A DNA stretch of 64,000 bases from Streptomyces aureoverticillatus (GTDB lineage Bacteria; Actinomycetota; Actinomycetes; Streptomycetales; Streptomycetaceae): NCBI RefSeq assembly GCF_014649395.1, contig NZ_BMSY01000003.1, positions 434,001 to 498,000 on the forward strand, in the 5' to 3' direction. Every line of letters starts with the position of its first letter. The first letter of the stretch is position 1. Below the pieces are notes generated by a model. That model had not been told where the DNA came from. It worked only from the letters and a program-made list of their open reading frames with translations, and ran no database searches. The translations under genes were made by a program, and so were the position numbers. Positions 50,981-59,366 of this stretch are shown here, piece by piece.

Positions 50981-51583
50981 TCAGCTCCGGACCGGCCAAC
51001 GGTGGGCGTACTCGACCGGTGTGCGGGCGGGCAGGCCGCGCAGCAAGGTGTCGAGGAACACGTCGAAGCGGGGGCGCGCCGTGCCCAGCGCCGGGCCCGC
51101 CTCCATCGCCCCCAGCCACTGCACCACGCCGAGCCCGAAGACGTACCAGCTCTGCTCCGCCTCCTCCGGCCCCGCGCCCGCCGCCGTGAACGCGCCGATC
51201 ACGCGCTCACGCAGCCGCCCGAACGCCTCGGCGTCGTGCCGGTGCGGCCGGGCCACGTGGGCCGCGTACCCGGGTACCGCGAGGAACGCGTCGTGCATGC
51301 CCCAGGCGAGGCGGGCCAGCCACGGGCGCCAGGTCTCGGCGGTGGGGACGTCCGGCGGCAGGATGCGCTCGACCATGACCTCGCTGACGAGGTCGAGCAG
51401 GCTGTCGCGGTCGGCGACCCAGCGGTAGAGCGCCGAGTGCGAGACGCCGAGCCGGGTCGCGAGCCGGCGCATGGTGAGGGTCGCCAGATCGCACTCCAGG
51501 GCGGTGGAGACGATCAGCTCACGGCTGAGCCGGGCCGGACGCCCCGCCCCTGACCTCTTGGTTTCCGCGCCGTCTGCCCTCAC
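50981..51583 (-). CDS. TetR-family regulator
   Basis: 200 residues. HTH LTMRRLATRLGVSHSALYRW followed by VADRDSLLDLVSEVM, a TetR_C_1-like arrangement. Convergent with the previous TetR gene and divergent from the gene at 51701. A perfect 21-bp palindrome lies 34 bp upstream of its start and almost certainly is its operator. Confidence 0.92.
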   Translation of the reverse strand: MRADGAETKRSGAGRPARLSRELIVSTALECDLATLTMRRLATRLGVSHSALYRWVADRDSLLDLVSEVMVERILPPDVPTAETWRPWLARLAWGMHDAFLAVPGYAAHVARPHRHDAEAFGRLRERVIGAFTAAGAGPEEAEQSWYVFGLGVVQWLGAMEAGPALGTARPRFDVFLDTLLRGLPARTPVEYAHRWPVRS

Positions 51584-51616
51584 AGCGGAGCAGCCTAGCG
51601 CCCTCCGCCGCCCTAC

Positions 51617-51637
51617 TTAGTGACCAGTGGTCACTAA
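51617..51637. promoter_or_regulatory. TetR operator palindrome
   Basis: TTAGTGACCA-G-TGGTCACTAA, perfect 10-bp arms around one base. The AGTGACCA half-site is typical of TetR operators near drug-responsive genes in actinobacteria. It lies between starts at 51583 and 51701. Confidence 0.88.
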
Positions 51638-51700
51638 TGAAGTACGCTCCTCTCGCCGAGCGGCTGCCGCTCGGCCGCGAACTCCCTTTGGAGGACTGCT

Positions 51701-52165
51701 GTGGGAACGGAAGCGGAGACGTCGCAAGCGGGCTCTACGGACGAGGGGTCGACAGAGGCGGAGTCGGCGTCGGCGGGGGCGGGCGACCTGAGGCTCCTGG
51801 AGGTCGACGCCTCCGGTGCCGCCCCTGACGAGGCGCCCGATCTGGTCGTGCGCGCCCTGCAGGCCGCGGTCGACGACGGGCGGCCGCCCTTCAGCGCCGT
51901 GATCCTCATGCCACCCGCGCTCGCCCCCAGGCCCCCGGGCTCCCCGGCCGCCGCCGCGCACGTCCGCTCGCTCAAGGAACTGAAGCCCGGTCTGCGCACG
52001 CGCTGCCTCGGTCTGGCGTTCGTGGTGCCGCCGACCGTCGAGCCCGAGCGGACGAAGCCCATGGCCGCCGGTGAGCCGCTGTGGGGCTGCCCCTCGATGA
52101 TCACGCGGGACGCGGCGGAGGCCCGCGCCTGGGCCGCGGAGCGCGGCCGGTCCCCTCAGTCCTGA
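51701..52165 (+). CDS. Hypothetical protein under TetR control
   Basis: 154 residues, GTG start with GGAGGA. After an acidic Ser/Glu/Thr N-terminus (~28 residues) there is an alpha/beta domain: LRLLEVDASGAAPDEAPDLV, FSAVILMPPALAPRP, KPGLRTRCLGLAFVVPP and ITRDAAEARAWAAERG. The final DAAEARAWA block and strand order are reminiscent of STAS/SEC14 (SpoIIAA-like) domains, but the match is weak. The shared palindrome makes it the probable regulatory target of the divergent TetR. Confidence 0.65.
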   Translation: MGTEAETSQAGSTDEGSTEAESASAGAGDLRLLEVDASGAAPDEAPDLVVRALQAAVDDGRPPFSAVILMPPALAPRPPGSPAAAAHVRSLKELKPGLRTRCLGLAFVVPPTVEPERTKPMAAGEPLWGCPSMITRDAAEARAWAAERGRSPQS

Positions 52166-52169
52166 GCGC

Positions 52170-52499
52170 TCAGCCCGACCCCTCGGCGGCCGCGCGCCGG
52201 TACTCGGCGTTGATCCGCTGCGCCTCCTCGAGCTGGTCCTCCAGGATGACGATGCGGCAGGCCGCGTCGATCGGGGTGCCCTGGTCCACGAGTTCGCGGG
52301 CGCGGGCGGCGATCCGCAGCTGGTAGCGGGAGTACCGCCGGTGTCCGCCCTCCGAACGGAGGGGCGTGATCAGGCGTGCCTCGCCGATGGCCCGGAGGAA
52401 ACCCGGGGTGGTGCCGAGCATCTCTGCGGCCCGGCCCATCGTGTACGCGGGGTAGTCGTCGTCGTCCAGACGACCACTGAGCGGAGTATCTGCTGTCAT
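52170..52499 (-). CDS. MerR-family regulator at the cold-shock locus
   Basis: 109 residues from the ATG at 52499. MerR winged HTH YTMGRAAEMLGTTPGFLRAI-GEARLITPLRSEGGHRRYSR, then a short helix with QLRIAARARELVDQG and a coiled tail (LEDQLEEAQRINAEY). No effector domain. The locus (MerR, repeat-tailed protein, DEAD helicase, CspA) appears conserved in Streptomyces, from memory. Probably controls or responds with these genes. Confidence 0.88.
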   Translation of the reverse strand: MTADTPLSGRLDDDDYPAYTMGRAAEMLGTTPGFLRAIGEARLITPLRSEGGHRRYSRYQLRIAARARELVDQGTPIDAACRIVILEDQLEEAQRINAEYRRAAAEGSG

Positions 52500-52609
52500 T
52501 TCACCTCGTTGAGCGACGTGTCGAGGGCCCCGATGCCGTACGGCACCCGGGCCCCGAGGCAAATTCAACACCATGGGCCGACCCCGCCGCCGTACCGGAA
52601 ACGGACAAG

Positions 52610-52648
52610 GGGTCCTGCCGACGCGTGTCACGCGTCGGCAGGACCCCT
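52610..52648. terminator. Strong terminator, 19-bp perfect stem
   Basis: Arms 52610-52628 (GGGGTCCTGCCGACGCGTG) and 52630-52648 are perfect complements around a single T. Downstream of the gene ending at 52679 and upstream of the MerR start; could limit read-through. Confidence 0.93.
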
Positions 52649-52678
52649 CGTGGTCCGGGTGGCGGCTTCCGCCGCGCC

Positions 52679-53080
52679 TCACCTCTCCAGCGGGTCCGTG
52701 GCGCTGCGCGGGGCGGGGCCGCCGAGCAGCGTGTCCGGGCCCCCGAGGAGCGTGTCGGGACCGCCGAGCAGCACGTCCGGGCCGCCGAGCAGCGCCGACG
52801 CGGCCTGCACCGGCGGGACGGGAGCGGCCGCGGGCGTCGGCTCCTGGGCGCTGCGGCAGGTGAAGCCGAGGCGGGTCATGGCCCGCGTGACCTCACCGCT
52901 GGTGAAGTCGCGGCGGTCCTGCCGGGTGATGACCGCGCCGACCTGCTTGGCGGGGTAGCTCCGGCGGCCGATGATCACGTACTCGCCGCCCGTGAGGGGC
53001 TCGGGATCGACGTTCTTCATCGTGGCCAGTACTTCGCTTTTGGAGAGGTCGAACGGGAACCTGGCGATGACGCAGCGCAT
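52679..53080 (-). CDS. Conserved protein of the cold-shock locus with LLGGPDT repeat tail
   Basis: 133 residues. Residues 1-77 form a compact domain (MRCVIARFPFDLSKSEVLAT, GGEYVIIGRRSYPAKQVGAV, GEVTRAMTRLGFTCRS). The tail is Pro/Ala-rich and ends in four LLGGP units coded by a 21-bp tandem repeat. Encoded beside the DEAD helicase, CspA and MerR genes; an RNA-linked role is only guessed from context. I do not recognise the family. Confidence 0.75.
   Translation of the reverse strand: MRCVIARFPFDLSKSEVLATMKNVDPEPLTGGEYVIIGRRSYPAKQVGAVITRQDRRDFTSGEVTRAMTRLGFTCRSAQEPTPAAAPVPPVQAASALLGGPDVLLGGPDTLLGGPDTLLGGPAPRSATDPLER
52719..52794. repeat. 21-bp tandem repeat coding for LLGGPDT units
   Basis: 3.6 units of 21 bp (52719-52739, 52740-52760, 52761-52781, partial 52782-52794), e.g. 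CCGCCGAGCAGCGTGTCCGG. In frame, so length variation would not disrupt the reading frame. Confidence 0.92.
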
Positions 53081-53208
53081 GATGCCTCACAGAGTCGAGG
53101 AGGTGCTGAACGGAGCACGGGGCGCCGACGCCGTCGGGGCGGCGCGTGCCCGGTTCTGGCGGTCTGGGTGGAGGGCCCTTACTCAGACCTTAGGCCCTCG
53201 GCGGGACC

Positions 53209-54714
53209 TCAGGCGGCCGACCTGTCGGTACGGCCGGTCTGACCGCGGCCGCCGCGACCCCGTCGCCCGCGGGCCGCGGAGGAGGCGCCGCGCTTGGGGC
53301 GCTCGGTGACCGGGGCCCGGATGACGACCGGCACCCCGGAGGGGGCCTGTGCCCCGGTGATGCGGCTCAACTCCGCCTCGCCCGAACGCACTTCGGTGGT
53401 CTGCGCGGAGACGCCCGCGTCGGCCATCAGCCGGGTCATCGAGCGCCGCTGGTCGGGTGTCACCAGGGTGACGACGCTGCCGGACTCGCCGGCGCGGGCC
53501 GTGCGGCCGCCGCGGTGCAGGTAGTCCTTGGGGTCGGTGGGCGGATCCACGTTCACGACCAGGTCGAGCTGGTCGACGTGGATGCCGCGCGCCGCCACAT
53601 TGGTGGCCACGAGCACCGTGACGTGCCCTTCCTTGAACTGCGCCAGGGTCCGGGTGCGCTGCGGCTGGGACTTGCCGCCGTGCAGCGCGGCGGCGCGGAC
53701 ACCGCTGCTCAGCAGGTGCTTGGTCAGCAGGTCCACCGCGTGCTTGGTGTCCAGGAACATGATCACCCGCCCGTCGCGGGCCGCGATCTCGGTGGTGGCG
53801 CGGTGCTTGTCCGCGGCGCGGACGTGGAGCACGTGGTGCTCCATGGTGGTGACCGCCCCCGCCGACGGGTCGACGGAGTGCACCACCGGGTCGGTCAGGT
53901 AGCGCCGGACCAGCAGGTCGACGTTGCGGTCCAGGGTGGCCGAGAACAGCATCCGCTGGCCCCCGGAGCGCACCTGGTCGAGCAGCGTGACGACCTGCGG
54001 CATGAAGCCCATGTCGGCCATCTGGTCGGCCTCGTCGAGGACGGTGATGTCGACCTGGTTCAGCCTGCAGTCGCCGCGGTCGATGAGGTCCTTGAGCCGT
54101 CCCGGCGTCGCGACGACCACCTCGGCCCCGCCGCGCAGCGCTCCGGCCTGCCGGGCGATCGACATCCCGCCGACCACGGTGGCGACGCGCAGCCGCACGG
54201 ACCGGGCGTAGGGCGTGAGGGCGTCGGTGACCTGCTGGGCGAGCTCACGGGTCGGTACGAGGACCAGGGCGAGCGGCTGCTTGGGCTCGGCGCGCCGGCC
54301 GGTGAGGCGGGACAGCAGCGCGAGGCCGAAGGCGAGGGTCTTGCCGGAGCCGGTGCGGCCGCGGCCGAGCGCGTCCCGGCCCGCGAGGGTGTTCGGCAGC
54401 GTCGCCGCCTGGATCGGGAAGGGAACGGTCACGCCCTCCCGGCCGAGCGCGGCGAGCAACTCCGCCGGCATGCCGAGTTCGGCGAACGTCTCGACGGCGG
54501 GCAGCGCGGGGGTGATCGTCTTCGGCAGGGCGAACTCGCCCTGCGGGGCGCTGGGCCGGCGTCCGTAACCGTTGGAGCGGGAGCCGTTGCCGCGGGCCGG
54601 GGCGCCCGAGCGGCCGGAGGCGGGAGCGCCGAAGCGGCGACCACCCCTGCCGGAGGCAGAGCTTCCGGCTCCACGCGTGCGGGCATAGCGGTCATTTGTG
54701 CGTGTGCGGTTCAC
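53209..54714 (-). CDS. DEAD-box RNA helicase
   Basis: 501 residues from the GTG at 54714, which follows AAGGAAGG; the ATG at 54738 lies upstream of that site. Q motif FPIQAATLPNTLAG, motif I RGRTGSGKTLAF, Ia PTRELAQQ, II VLDEADQMADMGF, III FSATLDR, and VI HRGGRTARAGESG are intact. Both tails are Arg/Gly-rich, for RNA binding. It unwinds structured RNA, typically needed in the cold; located next to cspA, as in other streptomycetes. Confidence 0.96.
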   Translation of the reverse strand: MNRTRTNDRYARTRGAGSSASGRGGRRFGAPASGRSGAPARGNGSRSNGYGRRPSAPQGEFALPKTITPALPAVETFAELGMPAELLAALGREGVTVPFPIQAATLPNTLAGRDALGRGRTGSGKTLAFGLALLSRLTGRRAEPKQPLALVLVPTRELAQQVTDALTPYARSVRLRVATVVGGMSIARQAGALRGGAEVVVATPGRLKDLIDRGDCRLNQVDITVLDEADQMADMGFMPQVVTLLDQVRSGGQRMLFSATLDRNVDLLVRRYLTDPVVHSVDPSAGAVTTMEHHVLHVRAADKHRATTEIAARDGRVIMFLDTKHAVDLLTKHLLSSGVRAAALHGGKSQPQRTRTLAQFKEGHVTVLVATNVAARGIHVDQLDLVVNVDPPTDPKDYLHRGGRTARAGESGSVVTLVTPDQRRSMTRLMADAGVSAQTTEVRSGEAELSRITGAQAPSGVPVVIRAPVTERPKRGASSAARGRRGRGGRGQTGRTDRSAA

Positions 54715-54879
54715 GGGGAACCTTCCTTGACATGGCACGTACCAAGGAATTCCCGCAGAAGGTGAACAGCGCAGAGAATTGCAAGAACGAGCCAGGGTGA
54801 TGCGGGGCCGTACGAAATTCGGTCACTCCCGCGGAATGCGCTCCCAGGTGGCCCGCGGCGGGACTCCCGGAACGCAGCG

Positions 54880-54915
54880 AGCTGGGGCCCGCACCCCAAG
54901 GTGCGGGCCCCAGCT
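54880..54915. terminator. cspA terminator, 16-bp stem
   Basis: Arms AGCTGGGGCCCGCACC (54880-54895) and complement (54900-54915), loop CCAA. 57 bp beyond the cspA stop on the leftward transcript; upstream of the helicase leader. Confidence 0.92.
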
Positions 54916-54971
54916 GCGAAGTATCAGACTGCAGCAGTGTTCATACTGCGAAGTCCAAAAAGATTGCCGCG

Positions 54972-55175
54972 TCAGGCGGGAACGATGTTCTCCGCCGTCG
55001 GGCCCTTCTGGCCCTGCGCGATGTCGAAGGTCACCTTCTGGCCCTCGAGCAGCTCACGGAAGCCCTGGGTGGCGATGTTCGAGTAGTGGGCGAAGACGTC
55101 GGGGCCGCCGCCGTCCTGCTCGATGAAGCCGAAGCCCTTTTCCGCGTTGAACCACTTCACGGTGCCAGCAGCCAT
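54972..55175 (-). CDS. Cold-shock protein (CspA family)
   Basis: 67 residues, single cold-shock domain: [20 protein letters not shown] with RNP1 (KGFGFIEQ) and RNP2 DVFAHYSNI, ending with [15 protein letters not shown]. Binds single-stranded nucleic acid as an RNA chaperone. Site GGAGAAAAAAATG gives strong translation. Terminator downstream and a long (~200 bp) AT-richer leader upstream are typical of cold-induced csp genes. Confidence 0.97.
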   Translation of the reverse strand: MAAGTVKWFNAEKGFGFIEQDGGGPDVFAHYSNIATQGFRELLEGQKVTFDIAQGQKGPTAENIVPA

Positions 55176-55410
55176 TTTTTTCTCCTTCGGGGCGGTGCTT
55201 CGGAACCCACCCTGTGCGGGCTCCGTGTCGCGTGATGATTACCCCGTCGGAAGAGAACAACCTTTTTGGGAACCACAACTGCAACTCCCCTCGACAGTAG
55301 CACGGCGCGATCGCCGGGGCGCGTTAAGTTAAATTACGCCGACTGTCGAGCGAGGAAGATTCATCGCGCCTCGGTTCAATTTCTCATGTCCCGACGACAG
55401 ATATTTTCGT
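55176..55410 (-). promoter_or_regulatory. cspA leader and promoter region
   Basis: 235 bp with no gene, unusually AT-rich for this genome (e.g. TTAAGTTAAATTACGCC around 55325 and ATATTTTCG near 55400). It holds the promoter and probable long 5' leader of cspA, a typical place for temperature-sensitive RNA structure. No precise -35/-10 assigned. Confidence 0.5.
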
Positions 55411-55959
55411 TCAGAGGCCGAACTCCTGCGGAGACACCCCAAGTGCCGCACAGGCCTCGCGCAGGACCTGCTCCTCGGCCGGCGCCACATAGCCGTCCGC
55501 GCCGGCGACGACGAAACCGGTCTGCACGACGGCCCGCGCCTCCGTGGGCTTCTTCGCCGCCTTGGCGATCTCCTGCATGACCTCGGCCTTGCCCTGCTGG
55601 AAGTTGAACGCGAGCTGGTCCACGTGCTTGTTGAACCGCTGGCGCAACTGCTCGGGCGGGAAGTTCTGCAGCACGTCGTTCTGCAGGATCAGGGACTCCA
55701 CGTGCTGGCGCTCGGCCGGGTCCACGTTCCCGTCGGCGGCCGCGACCAGGGCGCACATCGCCATGCTGGCGTCTCGGTAGGACCCGCTCTTGAGCTCCGT
55801 CTTGAGGGACGTGAGCTGGGACTTGAGCATGCCCACGAGCTGGGCCTTCGAGCCCTTGGACGATCCCGGACCCGAATGCCCGTGCCCGCCGGCGCCCCGC
55901 GACCCCTGCCCCTGCTGAAGACCCTTGGCCTGGTCCTTGATCCGATCCCACATCGCCAT
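55411..55959 (-). CDS. TerB-family tellurite-resistance protein
   Basis: 182 residues from the ATG at 55959 (MAMWDRIKDQAKGLQQG). A Gly/His/Ser-rich stretch (~25-40) precedes the all-helical TerB domain: ASMAMCALVAAADGNVDPAE, HVESLILQNDVLQNFPPEQL, RAVVQTGFVVAGADGYVAPA-EEQVLREAC. Two D-G-x-V-x-P-A-E acid loops are the metal-binding TerB signatures. Involved in oxyanion/stress responses with Ter proteins; the VWA/TerF-like protein at 2232 may be a partner. Confidence 0.93.
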   Translation of the reverse strand: MAMWDRIKDQAKGLQQGQGSRGAGGHGHSGPGSSKGSKAQLVGMLKSQLTSLKTELKSGSYRDASMAMCALVAAADGNVDPAERQHVESLILQNDVLQNFPPEQLRQRFNKHVDQLAFNFQQGKAEVMQEIAKAAKKPTEARAVVQTGFVVAGADGYVAPAEEQVLREACAALGVSPQEFGL

Positions 55960-56075
55960 TCGTGCCACCTCGGCTTCTGCCCATGTCGTTCCGGTCACCC
56001 GCACGGACTCCGCGGGTCTACCTGCCAACGCCTTCCCCCTCCCCGAAGTTCCACCCGCGGGTCCGCCGTACGGGT

Positions 56076-57014
56076 TCAGCTTCCGGTGGCCGTACGGGGA
56101 TAGCTTCCGGTGAGGCTGACGGCCAGGTCCGTGATGTTCAGGGGGAACTGGCCGACGGCGGTGGGCTCGCCGGTGAGGAGGTTGACGGTGTAGAGGGACG
56201 GCGTGTTCGCGCCGTACGGGGTGAGCGAGGCGAAGGCGGTGTTGTCCTTCGTCTTGCCGTTGGCCAGGGTGCTGAAGATGTCCAGGCCGGCGTTGGCGCC
56301 CGCGTCGAAGCCGAGGGAGCCGGTCGGGGAGAGGGTGCCGTTGTTGGCCGGTGCCTGGATGACGACCTGGTCGGTACTGGTGTTGACGTCGAACAGCGTG
56401 GTCGCGGTGGCCGCGTTCAGGTCGTTGTTCGTGTAGGCGGCCGCGGTGACGCCGCGGGTCGGGCCGGTGGCGGGCGGGGTGGTGAGGGTGGCGTCCTCGA
56501 CCGTGGTGTCGTCATTGACGTTGTGCCGGAGGTTCTGCCCGTTGTCGCTGAGCACGCGGAGCCGGTCGGCGGCCGGATTGAAGTCGATGTCGAAGTTCGT
56601 TCCGTACAGCGCGACTTCCAGCTGGGAAACCTTGGTGACGACCACGTCCGGGGTGGCCGGCGGAGTCTTGATCGTATAAATGCCGCCCTTGTCGCCGAGG
56701 CCGTACATCAGGCCGTCCTGGGGCCGGTAATCGATCCCGACCAATTTCTGGTCGCCGGAGAGGCCGGTGACGGCCCGGACCCAGTCGAGCACGGTCGGCC
56801 GGTCGGTGGTGAAGGTGGCCATCAGGGTGCCGTCGCCGGTGATGCCGTAGGCGCGCAGGCTGGGGGCCGCGTCGGGGCTGGCCCCGGTCGCGGTGGGGGC
56901 CTGGGCCGGCGGCGGCGCGGCCGAGCTGGTGCCCGGCGCCGTCACCAGGAGCCCCGCCGACACGGACACGGCCGCCACGGCCGCCGCGATTCTCTTTCTG
57001 TTTCCCGCTCTCAT
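56076..57014 (-). CDS. Secreted DUF4394 beta-propeller-like protein
   Basis: 312 residues from the ATG at 57014, with a signal peptide (RIAAAVAAVSVSAGLLVTAP-GTSSA). The body is DUF4394: AYGITGDGTLMATFTTDRPT, LVGIDYRPQDGLMYGLGDKG, DFNPAADRLRVLSDNGQNLR, FDVNTSTDQVVIQAPANNGT. A Lys/Pro-poor secreted protein; function unknown. An upstream in-frame start adds 44 residues that do not resemble a signal peptide. Confidence 0.9.
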   Translation of the reverse strand: MRAGNRKRIAAAVAAVSVSAGLLVTAPGTSSAAPPPAQAPTATGASPDAAPSLRAYGITGDGTLMATFTTDRPTVLDWVRAVTGLSGDQKLVGIDYRPQDGLMYGLGDKGGIYTIKTPPATPDVVVTKVSQLEVALYGTNFDIDFNPAADRLRVLSDNGQNLRHNVNDDTTVEDATLTTPPATGPTRGVTAAAYTNNDLNAATATTLFDVNTSTDQVVIQAPANNGTLSPTGSLGFDAGANAGLDIFSTLANGKTKDNTAFASLTPYGANTPSLYTVNLLTGEPTAVGQFPLNITDLAVSLTGSYPRTATGS

Positions 57015-57254
57015 CGGACTTTCCCTCCCTTGCGAATCTTGAGAATTACGTCCGTCGCACGCATGCCCTGCATTAGTCCCACGCGGCCGCGGCCCCGACA
57101 ACCGGTTCGCACCACGGCGGCGCCCCGATCCGGAAACTTTGCGCACCGTGACAAACGCGGCGCCGGTGAATGCACCGTCGATTCACGCGAAGTGATAAAC
57201 CCCGTCCGGATTTCACCTGTCGCTCCATTCGGCCGGAATGGCATGCTCCCGGCC

Positions 57255-58487
57255 ATGGGCAGCCTCTTCGCGGAGCTGGCCCGACGGGCGTCGGCCGGCG
57301 CCCGCCGGGAGGTGGAGACGTACGCACGCGAGATCCCGGAGTTCGGACGCCTGGACGCGGACCCACGGGCCAGGGCCGAGGCGCTGGAGTACGCCGTGTG
57401 GCTGCGCCGCCGCACGCTCGAACTCTCCCCGGACAACGACGAGTTGACGGACGCGGACCTCGGCTTCATCGCGTCGATGGGCGAGTCGCGGGCCCAGGCG
57501 GGCGTGTCCCCGGAATCACGGCAGCGGGTCCTGCGCCTGCACACCGCCCTCATGCTGCGCGAGATCAACGAGGCGACCGACGCCCAGCGCGGCGGCGGCG
57601 CGGACGAACTCCTGCGGATGATGGGCTGGTTCGCCCCGCAGGGCGAACGCGGCATCGCCGCCTACTGCGCGGGATTCGCGACGGGGCTGCGGCGCCTGCT
57701 GCCGTACGGGGAGCAGGTCGCCCTGCTCGCCAGGTCGCTGCTCGCCGGGGATCCCGTGGCGGCGGAACTCGCCCGGGGCGTGGGCATGGAGGTGCCCGAG
57801 CGGTGCGTGGTGACGGTGATCCGGGTGCCGGATCGCGGCCCTGCCGGGGAGGGGGACCTGGAGGGCGAGGCGGAGGCGCTGGCGAAGACGTATCAGGTGC
57901 CGGTGGTGTGGTGTGCGGGGGCGTGCGCGGAGGGCGAGGGCGGGGACGGGGACGGGGGCGAGTTGATCGCCCTGGTTCCGGCGGGGGCGGGGGGTCCTCC
58001 CGGCCCCGACGCCGTGCCTCACCTCGTGTCCGACCTCGTACGGGACTTCGCCGCCGCCCTCGGCCGCCCCTGCGCCGCCGGGACGGCCGCCGCGCCCCGG
58101 TCGGAGCTGTCCGACGCCCTCGACCGGGCCCGGCGGATCAGCAGGGCGGCCCCGCTGCGGCGGGCGCCCGCGTGGCCGGGCCCGCACACCTGGGCGGACG
58201 TCTTCGTCGAACTCGCGGTGGCCGACGCCCCGTCCGTCGACGACCGGCTGCGCGCGGTGGCCCGCCGACTCGCCCCCGGACCGGACCTCGTCGCCACGCT
58301 GGACGCGTACTACCGCCACGACATGAACCGCCCGAACGCGGCGGCGGCCCTCAACGTCCACCCCCGCACCCTGGACTACCGCCTCCGTCGCGTTCGCGAA
58401 CTCACGGGCATCGCCCCGGCGTCGACGCACGGCGTGCGCGTCCTCAGCTCGGTGGTGTCACGCCAGCTTTCGGGCGCCTGGCACTGA
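57255..58487 (+). CDS. PucR-family transcriptional regulator
   Basis: 410 residues from the ATG at 57255 (an ATG at 57243 would add 4). The N-terminal ~170 residues are helical (RALMxxx region LRLHTALMLREINEATD). A variable middle follows, including an acidic Gly-rich loop (GEGGDGDGGEL), then the PucR C-terminal HTH: YYRHDMNRPNAAAALNVHPR-TLDYRLRRVRELTG. Such regulators often respond to purine or amino-acid breakdown. No adjacent catabolic operon identifies the effector. Confidence 0.9.
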   Translation: MGSLFAELARRASAGARREVETYAREIPEFGRLDADPRARAEALEYAVWLRRRTLELSPDNDELTDADLGFIASMGESRAQAGVSPESRQRVLRLHTALMLREINEATDAQRGGGADELLRMMGWFAPQGERGIAAYCAGFATGLRRLLPYGEQVALLARSLLAGDPVAAELARGVGMEVPERCVVTVIRVPDRGPAGEGDLEGEAEALAKTYQVPVVWCAGACAEGEGGDGDGGELIALVPAGAGGPPGPDAVPHLVSDLVRDFAAALGRPCAAGTAAAPRSELSDALDRARRISRAAPLRRAPAWPGPHTWADVFVELAVADAPSVDDRLRAVARRLAPGPDLVATLDAYYRHDMNRPNAAAALNVHPRTLDYRLRRVRELTGIAPASTHGVRVLSSVVSRQLSGAWH

Positions 58488-58525
58488 GCGCGCCGCACGT
58501 GGAGCGCTCGCACGGGGAGCCCGCC

Positions 58526-58570
58526 GTGCGTGGGTCTTCACCGTCCCCTGTGCGGCGAAGACCCACGCAC
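58526..58570. terminator. Bidirectional terminator
   Basis: GTGCGTGGGTCTTC (58526-58539) pairs perfectly with 58557-58570 over 14 bp, 17-base loop. Between convergent stops at 58487 and 58576. Confidence 0.92.
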
Positions 58571-58575
58571 CTCGG

Positions 58576-59076
58576 TCAGAACCTCCAGGCGCGGCAGTTG
58601 AGCAGCCTCTTCGTGCCGACCTTGCGGTCACAGGCGTACGCGGTCACGTTCGCCTTGTTCTTGAACCCCCACGACTTGGTGCCGTTGACCACGGCCACCC
58701 GGTTCTTCACGGTCCGCCAGCCGCCGCCGACGAACTCGTCGTACTTGAGCGCGAGGACGGCCTCGTAGCCGTCGCCGGCCACGCGGTCCTGTGCCGTGGC
58801 ACCCGAGAATCTGCCGTCGTAGAGCGCGCGGCCCGCGCCCGTGCCCGAGCGCCAGTACTGGTACGTCCCGCTGATCTTGGCCTTGCTGCTGGCGGACGCG
58901 CCGTGGAAGCCCATGGGCGCCGCGCTCACCGCGTACGTACCCGTCTCGTCCTGTGCGGCGGGCGACGCCGCCGCGGACGGCGCGCCGCTGAGCACGAGCC
59001 CCGCGAACGCGCCGGTGACGCCGATGCTCGTGACCGCCCTGCGCAGGCGGGTCCCCCGATTCGTGGTCGCAGACAT
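58576..59076 (-). CDS. Small secreted protein, unknown function
   Basis: 166 residues. Tat/Sec-like signal (RRAVTSIGVTGAFAGLVLSG ... AAASPAAQ). The mature ~125 residues contain Tyr/Trp/Gly-rich beta sequence (SGTYQYWRSGTGAGRALYDG, WRTVKNRVAVVNGTKSWGF) and two cysteines (YACDRK, LNCRAW) that could pair. Typical of streptomycete extracellular proteins of unknown role. Confidence 0.82.
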   Translation of the reverse strand: MSATTNRGTRLRRAVTSIGVTGAFAGLVLSGAPSAAASPAAQDETGTYAVSAAPMGFHGASASSKAKISGTYQYWRSGTGAGRALYDGRFSGATAQDRVAGDGYEAVLALKYDEFVGGGWRTVKNRVAVVNGTKSWGFKNKANVTAYACDRKVGTKRLLNCRAWRF

Positions 59077-59366
59077 CTCTCATCCCTCCCTGCCGCGGGC
59101 CGACCCCCGCGATGAGGTCCGGGAAACCCGCGGATGAGCGGCGCGGCCGGTCCGCGCAGAGGCGGGCCGCGGCCGGGCCGACGACGAAGAGTCCACAGCG
59201 TGCGGCGTTTTTCAGCACCCCCTTCCCGTACCGGTGAACAATCCCGGCGGCATCCGCCGAGCCGCGTCCCGCGCCCCGCCCGGGTCCTCGTATTCCTTGC
59301 CGGGAGGTTCGGCGGCTCATAGGTTTGGCGCGGCTGAGCACTGGGATACGGGGGGCGGGGACCAGG
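59077..59366. other. 290-bp intergenic region before the STAND/WD40 gene
   Basis: Between divergent genes; presumably holds both promoters. I found no convincing -35/-10 pair, palindrome or RNA element. Confidence 0.4.
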
